DNA of 64,000 bases from Allobosea lathyri (GCF_900108245.1 NZ_FNUY01000003.1:310001-374000), one strand, 5' to 3'. Positions 7,664 to 19,175 are shown, numbered from the stretch's first letter. Numbers and translations: made by a program. Notes: generated by a model not told the origin, from the sequence alone.

Positions 7664-8494
7664 TCAGTTGAGGCTGTATTTGAAGCGCAGCATGGCGGTG
7701 CCGCGCGTTTCGAAATCGCTCGCGACCAGCGGCATCTGGCGCGCCAGGGCGACGTCGAGCGACGCCTCCCAGGGGAGGTCCGCCAAAGCGGCGAGATCGG
7801 CGGAAAGCTTGACCTCGGGCACCAGCGTCGAATGCACGCCGTCGCCGGGGGCAAAGACATAGCTGCCGCCCATCGACATCTGCGAGGTCAGGGTCAGGTG
7901 CTGGAACAGCTGATGGCGATAGCCGACGAGTAGATTGGCGTTCTGCTCGGGATTGCCGACAACACCGCCGCCACCGCCGGTCGAGACCGTCCAGATGAAA
8001 CCGGGGCCGGCATTGGCGATCGGGCGGGCCAGCCGCCAGTCGATACGGGCATCGCGGCCCTGCTCATATCCGGGCGGGGCGACCAGCTTGGTCGAGACCG
8101 AGAAGATGTCGGCGCCCAGCTTAAAGCCGACGGAGCGCTCCGGCAGCGAGCCGTCCATGGTGCTGCGTGCCGAAAAGCCCTTGCGAATGATGTCGACGGG
8201 GATTGGCGCACGCGCCTGAGCATGGGCGTTCGAGACTGTCGCCCGAACCGCGACCTTCGTCAGATCTGCGTCGAAAAGGAACGATTCCGCTTCGACGGCG
8301 CCGTCCTGCGCCTCCAGCTGAGGCTCCGCCTGCGGCTCGGCGTCTGCCAGTTCGACTGAAATGATCGCTCGCGGGATGGGGAATCGGGGGCTGAACGGCA
8401 CGCTGTCCTCGGCTTTCGCCGATGCGGCGAAGACGAGCACAGCGCCCACCAGAGCTGCGCGGATCAGACCTGCCCACATCAAACCTGCGGGCAT
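7664..8494 (-). CDS. Exported protein of unknown function
   Basis: The family is not recognised. The protein (about 276 residues) starts with a signal peptide (GLIRAALVGAVLVFAASAKAED). It then has an acidic AEPQAEPQLEAQ linker and a C-terminal half with alternating hydrophobic segments and an aromatic end (RGTAMLRFKYSLN), as in outer-membrane beta structures. The start at 8494 was chosen to place the signal peptide at the N-terminus, and 8479 is equally possible. Both have weak ribosome-binding sites. The gene is divergent from icd. Confidence 0.65.
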   Translation of the reverse strand: MPAGLMWAGLIRAALVGAVLVFAASAKAEDSVPFSPRFPIPRAIISVELADAEPQAEPQLEAQDGAVEAESFLFDADLTKVAVRATVSNAHAQARAPIPVDIIRKGFSARSTMDGSLPERSVGFKLGADIFSVSTKLVAPPGYEQGRDARIDWRLARPIANAGPGFIWTVSTGGGGGVVGNPEQNANLLVGYRHQLFQHLTLTSQMSMGGSYVFAPGDGVHSTLVPEVKLSADLAALADLPWEASLDVALARQMPLVASDFETRGTAMLRFKYSLN

Positions 8495-8753
8495 CCCGGG
8501 GGGCAGGGAAAATTCAGTTCTGCAGAGGCGATGATCCAAGACGGTCGTCCTTGCTCGATGACGATCGGCAAGCAAAGGCTAAAACGAGAAAATGCACTTT
8601 TTGCGGCAGTGCAGCATAATGGCTTGGGCATCTCGCCCAAAAGCCGCGCTTCCCCCTTTGCCCCGAACCCGCTAGGAAGCGCGCAACCGCCTGCGGTGCA
8701 CTTGCCGCAGGCCGGAACCATTCCAGTCTGGCCAGAAGCAGGGGTCGTTTCAC

Positions 8754-9968
8754 ATGAGCAAGATCAAGGTCGCCAACCCGGTCGTCGATATGGACGGCGA
8801 CGAGATGACCCGCATCATCTGGCAGAAGATCAAGGACACCCTGATCTTCCCGTATCTCGACCTCGAACTCGATTATTACGACCTCTCCGTCGAGAACCGC
8901 GACGCGACCGACGACCAGGTCACGATCGACGCCGCCAACGCCACCAAGAAGCATGGCGTCGCGGTGAAATGCGCGACCATCACGCCCGATGAAGGCCGCG
9001 TGAAGGAATTCAACCTGAAGTCGATGTGGAAGTCGCCCAACGGCACGATCCGCAACATCCTCGGCGGCGTCATCTTCCGCGAGCCGATCATCTGCAAGAA
9101 CGTCCCGAGGCTCGTTCCCGGATGGACCCAGCCGATCGTGATCGGCCGCCATGCCTATGGCGATCAGTACCGCGCGACCGACTTCAAGTTCCCGAGCAAG
9201 GGCACGCTGTCGATCAAGTTCGTCGGTGACGACGGCGCGGTGATCGAGAAGGAGGTCTTCAAGGCCCCCGACGCCGGCGTCGCCATGGCGATGTACAACC
9301 TCGACGATTCGATCCGCGATTTCGCCCGGGCCTCGCTGAACTACGGCCTGATCCGCAAATACCCGGTCTATCTCTCGACCAAGAACACGATCCTCAAGAC
9401 CTATGACGGTCGCTTCAAGGACATCTTCGAGGAGATCTACCAGGCGGAGTTCAAGGCCGAGTTCGACAAGCTCGGCATCACCTATGAGCACCGCCTGATC
9501 GATGACATGGTGGCGTCCGCGATGAAGTGGTCGGGCGGTTATGTCTGGGCCTGCAAGAACTATGATGGCGACGTGCAGTCCGACACGGTGGCGCAGGGCT
9601 TCGGCTCGCTGGGCCTGATGACCTCGGTGCTGATGACGCCCGACGGCAAGACCGTCGAGGCCGAAGCCGCCCACGGCACCGTGACGCGCCATTATCGCGA
9701 GCACCAGAAGGGCAAGGAGACCTCGACGAACTCGATCGCCTCGATCTTCGCCTGGACCCGTGGCCTGTCGCATCGCGCCAAGCTCGACGGCAATGCCGAG
9801 CTCGCCAAGTTCGCGCTGCTGCTCGAGAAGGTGACGGTCGACACGGTCGAGGCCGGCGACATGACCAAGGATCTGGCCTTGCTGGTCGGCGCCGAGCAGA
9901 AGTGGCTCTCGACCACCGGCTTCCTCGACAAGGTCAGCGACAACCTGCGCAAGGCCATGGCCGCCTGA
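8754..9968 (+). CDS. icd: NADP-dependent isocitrate dehydrogenase
   Basis: This enzyme oxidatively decarboxylates isocitrate to 2-oxoglutarate in the TCA cycle and supplies NADPH. At 404 residues it is the homodimeric, eukaryote-like subfamily II form. The sequence begins [23 protein letters not shown] and includes [21 protein letters not shown] and the metal-binding [26 protein letters not shown]. It is a monocistronic unit, ended by a strong terminator at 9995. Confidence 0.98.
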   Translation: MSKIKVANPVVDMDGDEMTRIIWQKIKDTLIFPYLDLELDYYDLSVENRDATDDQVTIDAANATKKHGVAVKCATITPDEGRVKEFNLKSMWKSPNGTIRNILGGVIFREPIICKNVPRLVPGWTQPIVIGRHAYGDQYRATDFKFPSKGTLSIKFVGDDGAVIEKEVFKAPDAGVAMAMYNLDDSIRDFARASLNYGLIRKYPVYLSTKNTILKTYDGRFKDIFEEIYQAEFKAEFDKLGITYEHRLIDDMVASAMKWSGGYVWACKNYDGDVQSDTVAQGFGSLGLMTSVLMTPDGKTVEAEAAHGTVTRHYREHQKGKETSTNSIASIFAWTRGLSHRAKLDGNAELAKFALLLEKVTVDTVEAGDMTKDLALLVGAEQKWLSTTGFLDKVSDNLRKAMAA

Positions 9969-9994
9969 GCGAGGCGAGCACTCTGAACTGTGAA

Positions 9995-10026
9995 GGCGCC
10001 CGGATGAGGATCCGGGCGCCTTTTTT
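9995..10026 (+). terminator. Rho-independent terminator of icd
   Basis: A perfect 10-bp stem (9995-10004 with 10011-10020) around a six-base loop is followed by six T residues, 27 bp after the icd stop. Confidence 0.95.
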
Positions 10027-10103
10027 ATTGCCGGTGGCGTGGGTCGTTCATGATGGTTTGCGAACCGGGCTCGCGCCGACATTCGATCGGGAACGGTTGC
10101 GTG

Positions 10104-10751
10104 TTACTCGACGGTGATCTGCCGGCGCGCCAGGATCCTGTGGGCGGCCAGGGGCGCATCCATCACATAGCGCAGCTCATAGATGCCGGGCTGGTCGGGA
10201 GCCTCGAGCGTCGCTTCGACATTCTCCGACGGGTAGAATGATGGCCCCGTCGCATCGGCGGGAGCGTCGGGCGCGACGAGGACGACACGGTCCTGCTCGC
10301 CATTGGGGCCGATGCCGCGCACCGGCAGGCCCTGCGCGCGCCCGACACGGACAGGCGCGGCGAGCGTCGCGCTCGGGGTTGTCGTCGCCAGCGGCTGCCG
10401 CAGCAGAATTTCCGGCACGCCGCCATCCTTCTGCACGGTGAGCCTGAGTTCGTAGTTCCCGGTTTCGCCGGGCGTCTGGAGGCTCGGCACCGAGGTCGTC
10501 GGCTCGACCACGACGATGGCCGATGCCGCGGGGTCGTTCGGTCGCGCGATGGCGAGGCGCGCGCCTGCCGGCATCCGGCTGAGAAAGACGCTCAGCATCG
10601 AGCCCGCCATCACGCTGCGCGAAGCCGAGAGGCTCGGGGCCGCAGGCGTGCGGCTCGCCCGCGGCTGCTGCGCGCCGGCAAGGCCGGGCGCGAGCAGGGC
10701 GGCAAATCCCGCCACTGCAAGCCTCGCCAGAAGGAGACGCCGCGTTCTCAT
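10104..10751 (-). CDS. Exported protein with two copies of a VWA-protein-associated beta domain
   Basis: The protein has 215 residues and a signal peptide ending at AGA-QQ. Two homologous segments follow: one ending PGETGNYELRLTVQKDGG and one ending DQPGIYELRYVMDAPLAAHRILARRQITVE. The 'PG-YELRY...R.LA..PI.V' pattern is commonly attached to von Willebrand factor A domains in proteobacterial proteins. Here no VWA domain is present, so it may serve as a partner or a free periplasmic domain. It lies downstream of alaS on the same strand. Confidence 0.65.
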   Translation of the reverse strand: MRTRRLLLARLAVAGFAALLAPGLAGAQQPRASRTPAAPSLSASRSVMAGSMLSVFLSRMPAGARLAIARPNDPAASAIVVVEPTTSVPSLQTPGETGNYELRLTVQKDGGVPEILLRQPLATTTPSATLAAPVRVGRAQGLPVRGIGPNGEQDRVVLVAPDAPADATGPSFYPSENVEATLEAPDQPGIYELRYVMDAPLAAHRILARRQITVE

Positions 10752-10797
10752 GGCCGGTTTCTCATGGCCGCGTTCTCATGGCCGCGTATCCTTGGCC
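10748..10797. repeat. Short tandem repeat between alaS and the exported protein gene
   Basis: The unit (c/g)-TTCTCATGGCCG is repeated about three times, with a degenerate fourth copy (TATCCTTGGCCG). The leftmost unit contains the start codon of the exported protein, and the other units repeat its leader and start codon. Confidence 0.55.
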
Positions 10798-10815
10798 GAG
10801 GGCGCAATCTGCCGA

Positions 10816-13458
10816 TCAGCCCATCGCGGCGGCGACGGCGTCGAGCGCTTCCTGCGCCTTCGTGCCATCGGGGCCGCCGGCCTGGGCCATGTCGCGCCGT
10901 CCGCCACCGCCCTTGCCGCCGAGCTGTTCGGAGGCCGCGCGCACGAGCGCGACGGCATCGAACCGCTCGGTCAGGTCCTCGGTGACGCCGACGACAACGC
11001 CGGCCTTGCCATCCTCGGCCACGCCGACGATGGCGACCACACCCGAGCCGACGCGGGTCTTGGCCTCGTCGACCAGGCTCTTCAGATCCTTCATCTCGAC
11101 GCCAGTGACCGCGCGGGCCAGCAGCTTCGCGCCGGAGATCTCGCGAATGGGGTCTTCGGCCGCACCGCCGCCGCCCATGGCAAGTTTCTTGCGGGCATCG
11201 GTCAGTTCGCGATCGAGCTTGCGACGTTCCTCGATCAGCGCGGTGAGGCGGGCCTCGGCTTCTGTCGCGGGAACCTTGAGCAGCGCCGCGAGATCCTGCA
11301 GGCGGCGGGAATCGGCGTTGAGCTGACGACGGGCGTGAGTGCCGGTCATCGCTTCCAGGCGGCGCACGCCGGCTGCGACCGCGCTCTCGCCGACGACGCT
11401 GACAAGGCCGATATCGCCGGTGCGCTGTGCATGGGTGCCGCCGCAAAGCTCGATCGAGAAGGCCTTGCCGGCATCGGTCGTGCCCATCGAGACGACACGG
11501 ACCTCGTCGCCGTACTTCTCGCCGAAGAGGGCGCGGGCGCCAGCCGCGATGGCCTCGTCGACACTCATCAGGCGCGTCGTCACCGGTTCGTTGCGCAGCA
11601 CGATGGCGTTGGCGATCTCCTCGACCTTGGCGAGCTCTGCGTCAGAGATCGGCTTGGGATGCGAGAAGTCGAAGCGCAAACGTTCGGGCGAGACCAGCGA
11701 GCCCTTCTGCGCGACATGGTCGCCGAGCACGAGCCGCAGCGCCTCGTGCAGCAGATGTGTCGCGGAGTGGTTGGCGCGGATCGCGCTGCGCCGGGCGTGA
11801 TCGACATGCAGCTCGACCGCCTGGCCGCGCTTCAGCTCGCCCTCCGTGACCTTGACGCTATGGGCGAAGACATCGCCGAGCTTCTTCTGGACGTCGCTGA
11901 CTTCAGCCAGGACGCCAGCGCCCCTGATGGTGCCGGCATCGCCGATCTGACCGCCGGACTCGCCATAAAACGGCGTCTGGTTGACGATCGCAAAGCCGCT
12001 TTCGCCGGCCTTGAGCGCATCGACCTCGGCATCGCCGCGGATCAGCGCCGTGACGACGCCCTCGGCGATCTCGGTATCGTAGCCGAGGAATTCGGTGGCG
12101 CCGACGCGATCGCGCAGCGGGAACCAGAGCTTCTCTGTCGCCGTTTCGCCGGTGCCCGACCATGCGGCGCGGGCTTTGGCCTTCTGCTGCTGCATTGCCG
12201 CATCGAATCCATCGGTATCGACGGAGACGCCGCGCGCGCGCAAGGCATCCTGCGTCAGATCGAGGGGGAAGCCGTAGGTGTCGTAGAGCGTGAAGGCGAC
12301 ATCGCCTTTCAGGCTCTGGCCGGAGACGAGTTCCTTGGACGCATCGTCGAGCAGTGTCAGGCCGCGAGCCAGCGTGGTGCGGAAGCGCGTTTCCTCGAGC
12401 TGGAGCGTCTCGGAGATCAGCGTCTCGGCGCGCAGCAGCTCGGGATAGGCCCGGCCCATCTCGCGCGTCAGCACCGGAACGAGCTTGTGCAGCAGCGGCT
12501 CCTTGGCGCCGAGCAACTGCGCATGGCGCATGCCGCGGCGCATGATGCGGCGCAGGACATAGCCGCGGCCCTCATTGGAGGGCAGCACGCCGTCAGCGAT
12601 CAGGAAGGCCGAGCAGCGCAGATGATCGGCGATGACGCGGTGGCTCGCCTTCATCGGCCCGTCGGAAGCAACCGATGTCAGGTCGGCGATGGCGCTGATC
12701 AGCGCGGCGAAGAGATCGATGGCGTAGTTGTCATGCGTGCCCTGGAGAACGGCGGCGACACGCTCGAGCCCCATGCCGGTATCGATCGAGGGGCGCGGCA
12801 GATTGGTGCGAGTGCCGCCGGCGGCCTCCTCATACTGCATGAAGACGAGATTCCAGATCTCGATGAAGCGGTCGCCATCCTCGTCGGGCGAGCCGGGAGG
12901 GCCGCCGGGGATGTGGTCGCCATGGTCGTAGAAGATTTCGGAGCAGGGGCCGCAGGGGCCGGTATCGCCCATGCGCCAGAAGTTGTCGGAGGTCGGAATG
13001 CGGATGATCTTCGAGTCCGACAGGCCCGCGATCTTCTTCCACAGGGCGTGGGCCTCGTCGTCCTCGGAATAGACGGTGACCGTCAGCTTTTCCTTCGGCA
13101 GGCCGAATTCGCGCGTGACCAGGGTCCAGGCATGGGTGATCGCCTGTTCCTTGAAATAATCGCCGAAGGAGAAATTGCCGAGCATCTCGAAGAAGGTGTG
13201 GTGGCGCGCGGTGTAGCCGACATTGTCGAGGTCGTTGTGCTTGCCGCCGGCGCGAACGCATTTCTGCGCGGTGGTGGCGCGCGAATAGGGGCGCTTCTCC
13301 TGGCCGGTGAAGACGTTCTTGAACTGCACCATGCCCGAATTGGCGAACATCAGCGTGGGATCGTTGCGCGGTACGAGCGGGCTCGACGGCACGACCTCGT
13401 GGCCGGTCGACTTGAAATAGTCGAGGAAGGTGGACCTGATTTCGTTGACGCCGCTCAT
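10816..13458 (-). CDS. alaS: Alanyl-tRNA synthetase
   Basis: This enzyme charges tRNA-Ala and edits mischarged Ser/Gly. The 880-residue protein has the family layout. The catalytic N-terminus ([49 protein letters not shown]) is followed by the editing domain with [11 protein letters not shown] and [13 protein letters not shown] zinc/editing motifs. The glycine-rich C-terminal domain ends the protein. It lies between recA and a gene for an exported protein, all leftward. Confidence 0.98.
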   Translation of the reverse strand: MSGVNEIRSTFLDYFKSTGHEVVPSSPLVPRNDPTLMFANSGMVQFKNVFTGQEKRPYSRATTAQKCVRAGGKHNDLDNVGYTARHHTFFEMLGNFSFGDYFKEQAITHAWTLVTREFGLPKEKLTVTVYSEDDEAHALWKKIAGLSDSKIIRIPTSDNFWRMGDTGPCGPCSEIFYDHGDHIPGGPPGSPDEDGDRFIEIWNLVFMQYEEAAGGTRTNLPRPSIDTGMGLERVAAVLQGTHDNYAIDLFAALISAIADLTSVASDGPMKASHRVIADHLRCSAFLIADGVLPSNEGRGYVLRRIMRRGMRHAQLLGAKEPLLHKLVPVLTREMGRAYPELLRAETLISETLQLEETRFRTTLARGLTLLDDASKELVSGQSLKGDVAFTLYDTYGFPLDLTQDALRARGVSVDTDGFDAAMQQQKAKARAAWSGTGETATEKLWFPLRDRVGATEFLGYDTEIAEGVVTALIRGDAEVDALKAGESGFAIVNQTPFYGESGGQIGDAGTIRGAGVLAEVSDVQKKLGDVFAHSVKVTEGELKRGQAVELHVDHARRSAIRANHSATHLLHEALRLVLGDHVAQKGSLVSPERLRFDFSHPKPISDAELAKVEEIANAIVLRNEPVTTRLMSVDEAIAAGARALFGEKYGDEVRVVSMGTTDAGKAFSIELCGGTHAQRTGDIGLVSVVGESAVAAGVRRLEAMTGTHARRQLNADSRRLQDLAALLKVPATEAEARLTALIEERRKLDRELTDARKKLAMGGGGAAEDPIREISGAKLLARAVTGVEMKDLKSLVDEAKTRVGSGVVAIVGVAEDGKAGVVVGVTEDLTERFDAVALVRAASEQLGGKGGGGRRDMAQAGGPDGTKAQEALDAVAAAMG

Positions 13459-13576
13459 CGCTCTTCGGGCTCTGGTCTTGGGCAGGAGGCCGGAGAAACC
13501 CGGCGGGAACGACCGGTTCTAGTCAGGCCGTTAGCGCCTGTCCAGAAAGCCCGTGCCGGCACATTGCCTTGAACCG

Positions 13577-13604
13577 AAAACGGGCGGCCCGGAAGGGCCG
13601 CCCG
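13577..13604 (-). terminator. Rho-independent terminator of recA
   Basis: Read leftward, a perfect 10-bp GC stem (13595-13604 with 13581-13590) with a four-base loop is followed by TTTT. It lies 28 bp after the recA stop codon. Confidence 0.9.
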
Positions 13605-13632
13605 CTGCTCATGGCCGGACCGGCCGAGGCGA

Positions 13633-14718
13633 TCAGGCCTCGCCCTCGTCGAGATCCTCGGCGCTTGGCGTCGCCTCGTCGAGAATGCGTTCGGCGACGA
13701 GGCCGGAATTCTGCCGGATGGTGGCCTCGATCTTCGCGGCCATGTCGGGGTTGGCCTTGAGGAAGGCCTTGGCGTTCTCGCGGCCCTGGCCAAGGCGCTG
13801 GCTGTCGAAGGAGAACCAGGCGCCCGATTTCTCGACCATGCCGGCCTTGACGCCGAGGTCGACCAACTCGCCGACCTTGGAGATGCCTTCGCCGAACATG
13901 ATGTCGAACTCGACCTGCTTGAAGGGCGGCGCGACCTTGTTCTTGACGACCTTGACGCGGACCTGGTTGCCGGTCGCCTCCTCGCGATCCTTCAGCGTCG
14001 AGATCCGGCGGATATCGAGGCGGACCGATGCGTAGAACTTCAGCGCGTTGCCGCCGGTCGTCGTCTCGGGGGAGCCGTACATCACGCCGATCTTCATGCG
14101 GATCTGGTTGATGAAGATGACCATGCAGTTCGAGCGCGAGATCGAGGCAGTCAGCTTGCGCAGCGCCTGGCTCATCAGGCGGGCCTGGAGGCCGGGCTGG
14201 ACGTCACCCATCTCGCCCTCGATTTCGGCGCGTGGCGTGAGGGCCGCGACGGAATCGACGACGAGCACGTCGATCGCGCCCGAGCGCACCAGCGTATCGG
14301 TGATTTCCAGGGCCTGCTCGCCCGTATCGGGCTGGGAGATCAGCAGGTCGTCGAGATTGACGCCAAGCTTGCGGGCATAGACCGGATCGAGCGCGTGCTC
14401 GGCATCGACGAAGGCGCAGACGCCGCCCTTCTTCTGGGCTTCGGCGATGGTGTGCAGCGCCAGCGTGGTCTTGCCGGAGGATTCAGGGCCGTAGATCTCG
14501 ATGACGCGGCCACGCGGCAAGCCGCCGACGCCCAGCGCGATATCGAGCCCGAGCGAGCCCGTCGAGATCGTCTCGATCTCGATTGCCTGCTGATTCTTGC
14601 CCAACCGCATGATCGAGCCTTTGCCGAAGGCGCGTTCGATCTGCGAGAGCGCCGCATCCAGCGCTTTGGCCTTGTCCATCGAGGAGCCTTCCACGAGCTT
14701 GAGATTCGCTTGATTCAC
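13633..14718 (-). CDS. recA: Recombinase A
   Basis: RecA carries out homologous strand exchange and activates LexA self-cleavage in the SOS response. The 361-residue protein has Walker A GPESSGKT (77-84) and is collinear with alphaproteobacterial RecA from [24 protein letters not shown] to an acidic C-terminus. The start is GTG at 14718 with AAGGAG eight bases upstream. An internal ATG (MDKAKAL) is less likely because the upstream residues are conserved. An SOS box sits about 90 bp upstream, and a terminator follows. Confidence 0.98.
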   Translation of the reverse strand: MNQANLKLVEGSSMDKAKALDAALSQIERAFGKGSIMRLGKNQQAIEIETISTGSLGLDIALGVGGLPRGRVIEIYGPESSGKTTLALHTIAEAQKKGGVCAFVDAEHALDPVYARKLGVNLDDLLISQPDTGEQALEITDTLVRSGAIDVLVVDSVAALTPRAEIEGEMGDVQPGLQARLMSQALRKLTASISRSNCMVIFINQIRMKIGVMYGSPETTTGGNALKFYASVRLDIRRISTLKDREEATGNQVRVKVVKNKVAPPFKQVEFDIMFGEGISKVGELVDLGVKAGMVEKSGAWFSFDSQRLGQGRENAKAFLKANPDMAAKIEATIRQNSGLVAERILDEATPSAEDLDEGEA

Positions 14719-14805
14719 GAGGTGCGCTCCTTATGGCAGGGGCGCGGGGACATCTCAATCCGCGCCGATGCGTCGAGATTGGTCATGGTTTGTTCTCTTG
14801 ATCAA

Positions 14806-14820
14806 GTTCTATTTTCGTTC
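14806..14820 (-). promoter_or_regulatory. LexA SOS box of recA
   Basis: GTTC, seven bases, GTTC is an exact match to the alphaproteobacterial LexA operator GTTC-N7-GTTC. It is centred about 95 bp upstream of the recA start codon. LexA binding is inferred from family knowledge. Confidence 0.85.
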
Positions 14821-14989
14821 TCGTCACTGCGGGCGTGTCGAGTGCTGACAGGAGATGTCAGGAGCGGCTGGATCCATTCCTGAAGTGGGCATCGAGGGGC
14901 TGTGTTGTCATTTTGCATGCGTTTGGTGCTCGTGGCGATGGGCGGGCTCCAGCGGAGGGAGCGATAGGCGCGCACCGCCGGTCGACGCC

Positions 14990-15469
14990 TCAAGGAGCGT
15001 TCCGGCTGGCCGGCCGCGGCCGAAATGCGCCCTGAAGGGCTGCGCCGAGCCGCTCGAGTTCGAGCGTGTAGCAATAGAGCGCGAAGAGGATGGCGAGCAG
15101 CATGCCGCTGCGCCAGATCAGATCGGGATAGCCGAGATCGAGCGCCGGCACATGGCGTAGAAAATAGAGCGAGAACAGGGCGCCGCCGAAGATGAAACCG
15201 ATTCTGCTGCCGAAGGAGAACAGGTGGCCAAGGACGATGTTCTGGTAGCCGTTGGGAATGCTGACGCTTCGTAGCCGCTGCCAATAACAGAACTGCCCGA
15301 TCAGTACGGCAAGCCCAACCGAAGCGGCATTTCCGAGCGAGCCCGGGTTCTGTGTTCCGATGTTTTCCAGCAGGATGCGGAACGCGGATTGAATATTATA
15401 GAGGATCGCTGCCGCGCAGAGTGTCTGGACGAGCAGGAAAGCGGCGTATCTGCGCGAATTGCCCGTCAT
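14990..15469 (-). CDS. Four-helix membrane protein of unknown function
   Basis: No family was recognised. The 159-residue protein has about four hydrophobic segments (near residues 8-28, 48-63, 78-102 and 117-138) with short polar loops, and a basic C-terminal tail (RPRPASRNAP). It lies between cckA and recA on the same strand, with 57 bp separating it from cckA. Whether it belongs to the cckA transcript is not known. Confidence 0.65.
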   Translation of the reverse strand: MTGNSRRYAAFLLVQTLCAAAILYNIQSAFRILLENIGTQNPGSLGNAASVGLAVLIGQFCYWQRLRSVSIPNGYQNIVLGHLFSFGSRIGFIFGGALFSLYFLRHVPALDLGYPDLIWRSGMLLAILFALYCYTLELERLGAALQGAFRPRPASRNAP

Positions 15470-15526
15470 TGCCGATACTTGTCTTCTCGCCGGTGTGGAC
15501 CGAGCTTATACGCCCCGGCGCCTCAT

Positions 15527-18085
15527 TCACGCCATCGCGGCCTTCACCGTCTCGACCAGCTGCTTCATCGTGAAGGGCTTCGGCAGGAACTGAAAGCCCT
15601 CGCCCTCGGGAAGGTTCTTGCGGAAGGCTTCCTCGGCATAGCCGGAGACAAAGACGACCTTGGTGTTGGGGTTGCGCTGGCGCAGTTCGCCAAGCAGCGT
15701 CGGCCCGTCCATTTCGGGCATCACGACATCGGAGACGACGAGGTCGATCTTGCCGTCGTTCTTCAGGAAGATGTCGAGCGCCTCGACGCCCGAGGCCGCC
15801 TCGTGGACGGTGTAGCCGCGCGAGACCAGCATGCGGGCGTTCAGCGCGCGCACCGCATCCTCGTCCTCGACCAGCAGGATGACGCCGGCGCCGGTATGGT
15901 CGGCGGCGAGCTTCTTGGGCGCCTCCTTGGCGGCTGCGTCAGCCGCGATCTCCTCTTCCGTGGGCACGTGGCGCGGCAGGAAGATGCGGAAGGTCGTGCC
16001 CTTGCCGATGGTCGAGTCGCAGAAGACGAAGCCGCCGGTCTGCTTGACGATGCCATAGACCATGGAGAGGCCAAGACCGGTGCCCTTGCCGACCTCCTTG
16101 GTCGTAAAGAAGGGCTCGAAGATCTTGTCGAGATGTTCCTGCGGGATGCCGGTGCCGGTGTCCTCGACTTCGAGCAGCACATAATCGTCGGCCGGCAGGG
16201 CGGCGTGGCCGAGCGAAGTGCTTTCGCTGCCTGCGACATTGCGGGTGCGCACCGTGAGCTTGCCGCCATCGGCCATCGCGTCGCGGGCGTTGACCGCGAG
16301 GTTGACGATCACCTGTTCGAGCTGGCCGAGATCGGCCTTGACCGGCCAGAGGTCGCGGCCCTGGCGAACATCGAGCGTCACCTTGTCGGCAACCACGCGC
16401 TTCAGCATCAGCGACAGGTCGGAGAGGACTTCGCCGAGTTCCAGCACCTGTGGCCGCAGCGTCTGGCGGCGCGAGAAGGCGAGCAGCTGCCTGACCAGCG
16501 CGGCGGCGCGGTAGGCATTCTGCTTGATCTGCATGATGTCGGGGAAGGAGGGGTCCGTCGGCCTGTGGCTCGCGAGCAGGAATTCGGAGGCGTTGATGAT
16601 GACCTGCAGCACGTTGTTGAAGTCGTGCGCGATGCCGCCGGCGAGCTGGCCGACCGCCTGCATCTTGCCGGCCTGGTCCATATTGTCCTTGAGCTTGCGC
16701 TCGTCGGTGGTCTCAAGCGCGTAGACGATGGCGCGCTCGCCATCGCCTGTCTCGGCGGCAGCGACCGGCGAGAGATAGAGCCTGGCCGAGCGCGCCTCGT
16801 CGCCTGCCAGCGTCAGGTCGAGCGGGGCGATGTCGGAACGGCCGTCCATAGCGTCGGACAAGGCGCGATCGAGGCCGACGCCCGGCGCCACGAGATCGCG
16901 GATCGTCGCCGGCTGCGCGCCGGCGGGGGTCAACCGCGTGAAGGCTGCGTTGGAGCGCAGGATCGCGCCGGTCTTGTCAACGGTCGCGATCGCCATGGGG
17001 GTCGAATGGAAGAAGCGCGCGAAGCGGACCTCGGCATCGCTGCTGCCGTCGGAGCCTGCCTCACCCGACATGCGGTTCAGCACGAGGGTGCGCGAGGGGC
17101 CGGCGCGGCCGTCATGTCCAAACGCCACCTGATGATGCAGCCGGACGGGGAGGGGCGTGCCGTTGCGACGCTTCAGATCGACATCGAGAACCTCGACGCG
17201 GACATCGCCGGGCTGGCCGCGAATGGCCTGGACCAAAGCGGCTGCGTTGGGCGTGCAGATGTCGTCGAGATGCAGCCCGCCGGAACCGAAGCGGGCGAGA
17301 TCGAAATCGAGCCAGCCCGACAGGGTGGCATTGAGATAGGAGACCTCGCCGTCGGCGTCGATCGAGACGAAGCCGGCGGGCGCATGGTCGAGATAGTCGA
17401 TCGCGTGCTGCAGTTCCTGGAAGGCGTTTTCCTGCCGCTCGCGTTCCGGCGTCACGTCGGAGACCGTCCAGAGCGTGGCGGTCTTGCCGTTGCGGCGCAC
17501 GGGCGAGACGCGCACGCGGTACCAGCCGACATCGCCGCGTCCGTTCAGCGCCGGTTCCAGCCGGACCTCCTCGACAAGGCGGCGGCTTTCGCGGGAGGCG
17601 GTGGCGAGACGATAGATTGCTTCCGAAACCTCGGCCCGGCCGGTGAGAAGACGCCCCACGGGCCGCACGTCGCTGGCCCCGCGCGCGCCGGCCAGTGCGA
17701 GATAGGCCTCGTTGGCGTAGACGATGTCGTTCTCGCCTTCGGTGACGACGGTGCCGTCATCGGCGCTGTCGACGATGGTCTTGGTCAGGTCGTTGCGGGC
17801 GGCGCGGCCGGAAAACTGGATCAGGCCGATGGCGAAGGCAAAGAGCCCGAAGACCCCGACGACCGAGAGCAGCGCCAGCAGCCCGAGGATCAGGGGCTGA
17901 GCCCATTCATTGGCGATGAAGCCGAGCGCGATCGCCGCGCCCACGAGCAGCCCCGCCACCAGCAGTATGATGCCGATATGGCCGGGCTTGTCGGAGCGAT
18001 CGATCGCAGTGGTCGCCGTGGTTCCGCTCATTGCGGTTTGGTCCATTCCATTGACAGCGCTCAGACGGTCTCGCGGCCCGCCCAT
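15527..18085 (-). CDS. cckA: Hybrid histidine kinase CckA
   Basis: CckA feeds phosphate through ChpT to CtrA, the cell-cycle and motility regulator. The 852-residue protein has two N-terminal membrane helices (about 30-90) and three PAS-like regions. The phospho-acceptor His487 lies in [13 protein letters not shown] HATPase domain carries EDTGTGIP and [15 protein letters not shown]-terminal receiver domain carries phospho-acceptor Asp786 ([12 protein letters not shown]). The start may instead be 18046 (MDQTAMSG). The gene is 22 bp downstream of flhB and closes the flgB operon. Confidence 0.95.
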   Translation of the reverse strand: MGGPRDRLSAVNGMDQTAMSGTTATTAIDRSDKPGHIGIILLVAGLLVGAAIALGFIANEWAQPLILGLLALLSVVGVFGLFAFAIGLIQFSGRAARNDLTKTIVDSADDGTVVTEGENDIVYANEAYLALAGARGASDVRPVGRLLTGRAEVSEAIYRLATASRESRRLVEEVRLEPALNGRGDVGWYRVRVSPVRRNGKTATLWTVSDVTPERERQENAFQELQHAIDYLDHAPAGFVSIDADGEVSYLNATLSGWLDFDLARFGSGGLHLDDICTPNAAALVQAIRGQPGDVRVEVLDVDLKRRNGTPLPVRLHHQVAFGHDGRAGPSRTLVLNRMSGEAGSDGSSDAEVRFARFFHSTPMAIATVDKTGAILRSNAAFTRLTPAGAQPATIRDLVAPGVGLDRALSDAMDGRSDIAPLDLTLAGDEARSARLYLSPVAAAETGDGERAIVYALETTDERKLKDNMDQAGKMQAVGQLAGGIAHDFNNVLQVIINASEFLLASHRPTDPSFPDIMQIKQNAYRAAALVRQLLAFSRRQTLRPQVLELGEVLSDLSLMLKRVVADKVTLDVRQGRDLWPVKADLGQLEQVIVNLAVNARDAMADGGKLTVRTRNVAGSESTSLGHAALPADDYVLLEVEDTGTGIPQEHLDKIFEPFFTTKEVGKGTGLGLSMVYGIVKQTGGFVFCDSTIGKGTTFRIFLPRHVPTEEEIAADAAAKEAPKKLAADHTGAGVILLVEDEDAVRALNARMLVSRGYTVHEAASGVEALDIFLKNDGKIDLVVSDVVMPEMDGPTLLGELRQRNPNTKVVFVSGYAEEAFRKNLPEGEGFQFLPKPFTMKQLVETVKAAMA

Positions 18086-18107
18086 ACACCTGACGCGTAT
18101 CGCTGAG

Positions 18108-19175
18108 TTAGGCGCGCCTGCCCTTCAGGCGCAAGACGTAACCGATCACTTCGGCCACAGCCTGATAGTGTTCGACAGGAATTTCCTCGTCGATGTCCAC
18201 CGTGGCGTAAAGCGCACGTGCGAGGGGCGGGTTTTCGATGATCGGCACGCTGTGCTGGCCGGCGACTTCGCGGATCTTGAGGGCGACCGCATCGACGCCC
18301 TTCGCGAGGCAGAGCGGCGCACCCATGCCGGGCTCGTATTGCAGCGCGACGGCGAAGTGGGTGGGGTTGGTGATGATCACGGTCGCCTTCGGTACCGCTG
18401 CCATCATGCGCTTGCGGACACGCTGCGCGCGGATCTGGCGCAGCTTCGCCTTGACCTCGGGATTGCCTTCCGAGTTCTTGTATTCGTCCTTCATCTCCTG
18501 CTTGGTCATGCGCTGGCGCTGGTACCAGGTGAAGCGCTGGTAGACGAAATCGCCGATCGCGATGACGGCGAAGAGCGCGAGCACGCTTCCCATCAACTGG
18601 ATCGCCAGCGTCAGCGTCGCCGGCAGCAGGGCCGCGACGCTCATCTGGGTGAAGGCCTCCATCCGGTCGTGCTGACCCCACAGCGTGATCCAGATGACGG
18701 CGCCGATCAGCGCGGTCTTGGCGAGGCCCTTGGCGAAATTCACCCAGGCTTCCTTGCCGAACATCCTCTTGGCGCCGGCCATCGGCGAGAGGCGGCTGAA
18801 TTTCGGCATCAGCGGCTCGAAGGTCCAGAGCGGCTTGTGCTGGATCAGCGCGCCGACAAGCGCGGCGCAGAGGATGAAGCCGAAGGGCAGGCCGAGCGCC
18901 GCAAAGCCGGTCATGACGCCCTGGCGGGTCACATTCGAGAAGGCGGCGGCGTCGGAGGGCACCTGATGGGCATTCATCAGGAAGCTGCGCAGCGAGAGCG
19001 CGGCGCTTTGCGCCGACCAGCCGGCGGCGACGAGCAGCGCGAGCGTGAAGCCGCAGAGGACGAAGAACGTGCCGATTTCCTGCGATTTGGGAACGTCGCC
19101 TTTCTCGGTGGCCTGATCCAGTTTTCGCTGGGTCGGGTCCTCTGTCCTGTCTTCCTGGTCCGCTTCCTCCGACAT
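18108..19175 (-). CDS. flhB: Flagellar export switch protein FlhB
   Basis: FlhB is the inner-membrane component that switches export from rod/hook to filament substrates. In the 355-residue protein the autocleavage motif NPTH is at 270-273 (VIITNPTHFAVALQYE). Four membrane helices precede it, and the charged linker (RMTKQEMKDEYKNSEGNPEVK) is intact. The N-terminus is rich in acidic residues (SEEADQEDRTEDPTQRK). It is seven bases downstream of fliR. Confidence 0.97.
   Translation of the reverse strand: MSEEADQEDRTEDPTQRKLDQATEKGDVPKSQEIGTFFVLCGFTLALLVAAGWSAQSAALSLRSFLMNAHQVPSDAAAFSNVTRQGVMTGFAALGLPFGFILCAALVGALIQHKPLWTFEPLMPKFSRLSPMAGAKRMFGKEAWVNFAKGLAKTALIGAVIWITLWGQHDRMEAFTQMSVAALLPATLTLAIQLMGSVLALFAVIAIGDFVYQRFTWYQRQRMTKQEMKDEYKNSEGNPEVKAKLRQIRAQRVRKRMMAAVPKATVIITNPTHFAVALQYEPGMGAPLCLAKGVDAVALKIREVAGQHSVPIIENPPLARALYATVDIDEEIPVEHYQAVAEVIGYVLRLKGRRA

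Noticed and set aside
10516-13572. Long open frame on the + strand opposite alaS, and similar long + strand frames opposite cckA and the flagellins
   Set aside because: They are antisense shadows of high-GC genes; the translations are low-complexity Arg/Gly/Asp-rich with no recognisable domain, whereas the opposite strand encodes clear families.
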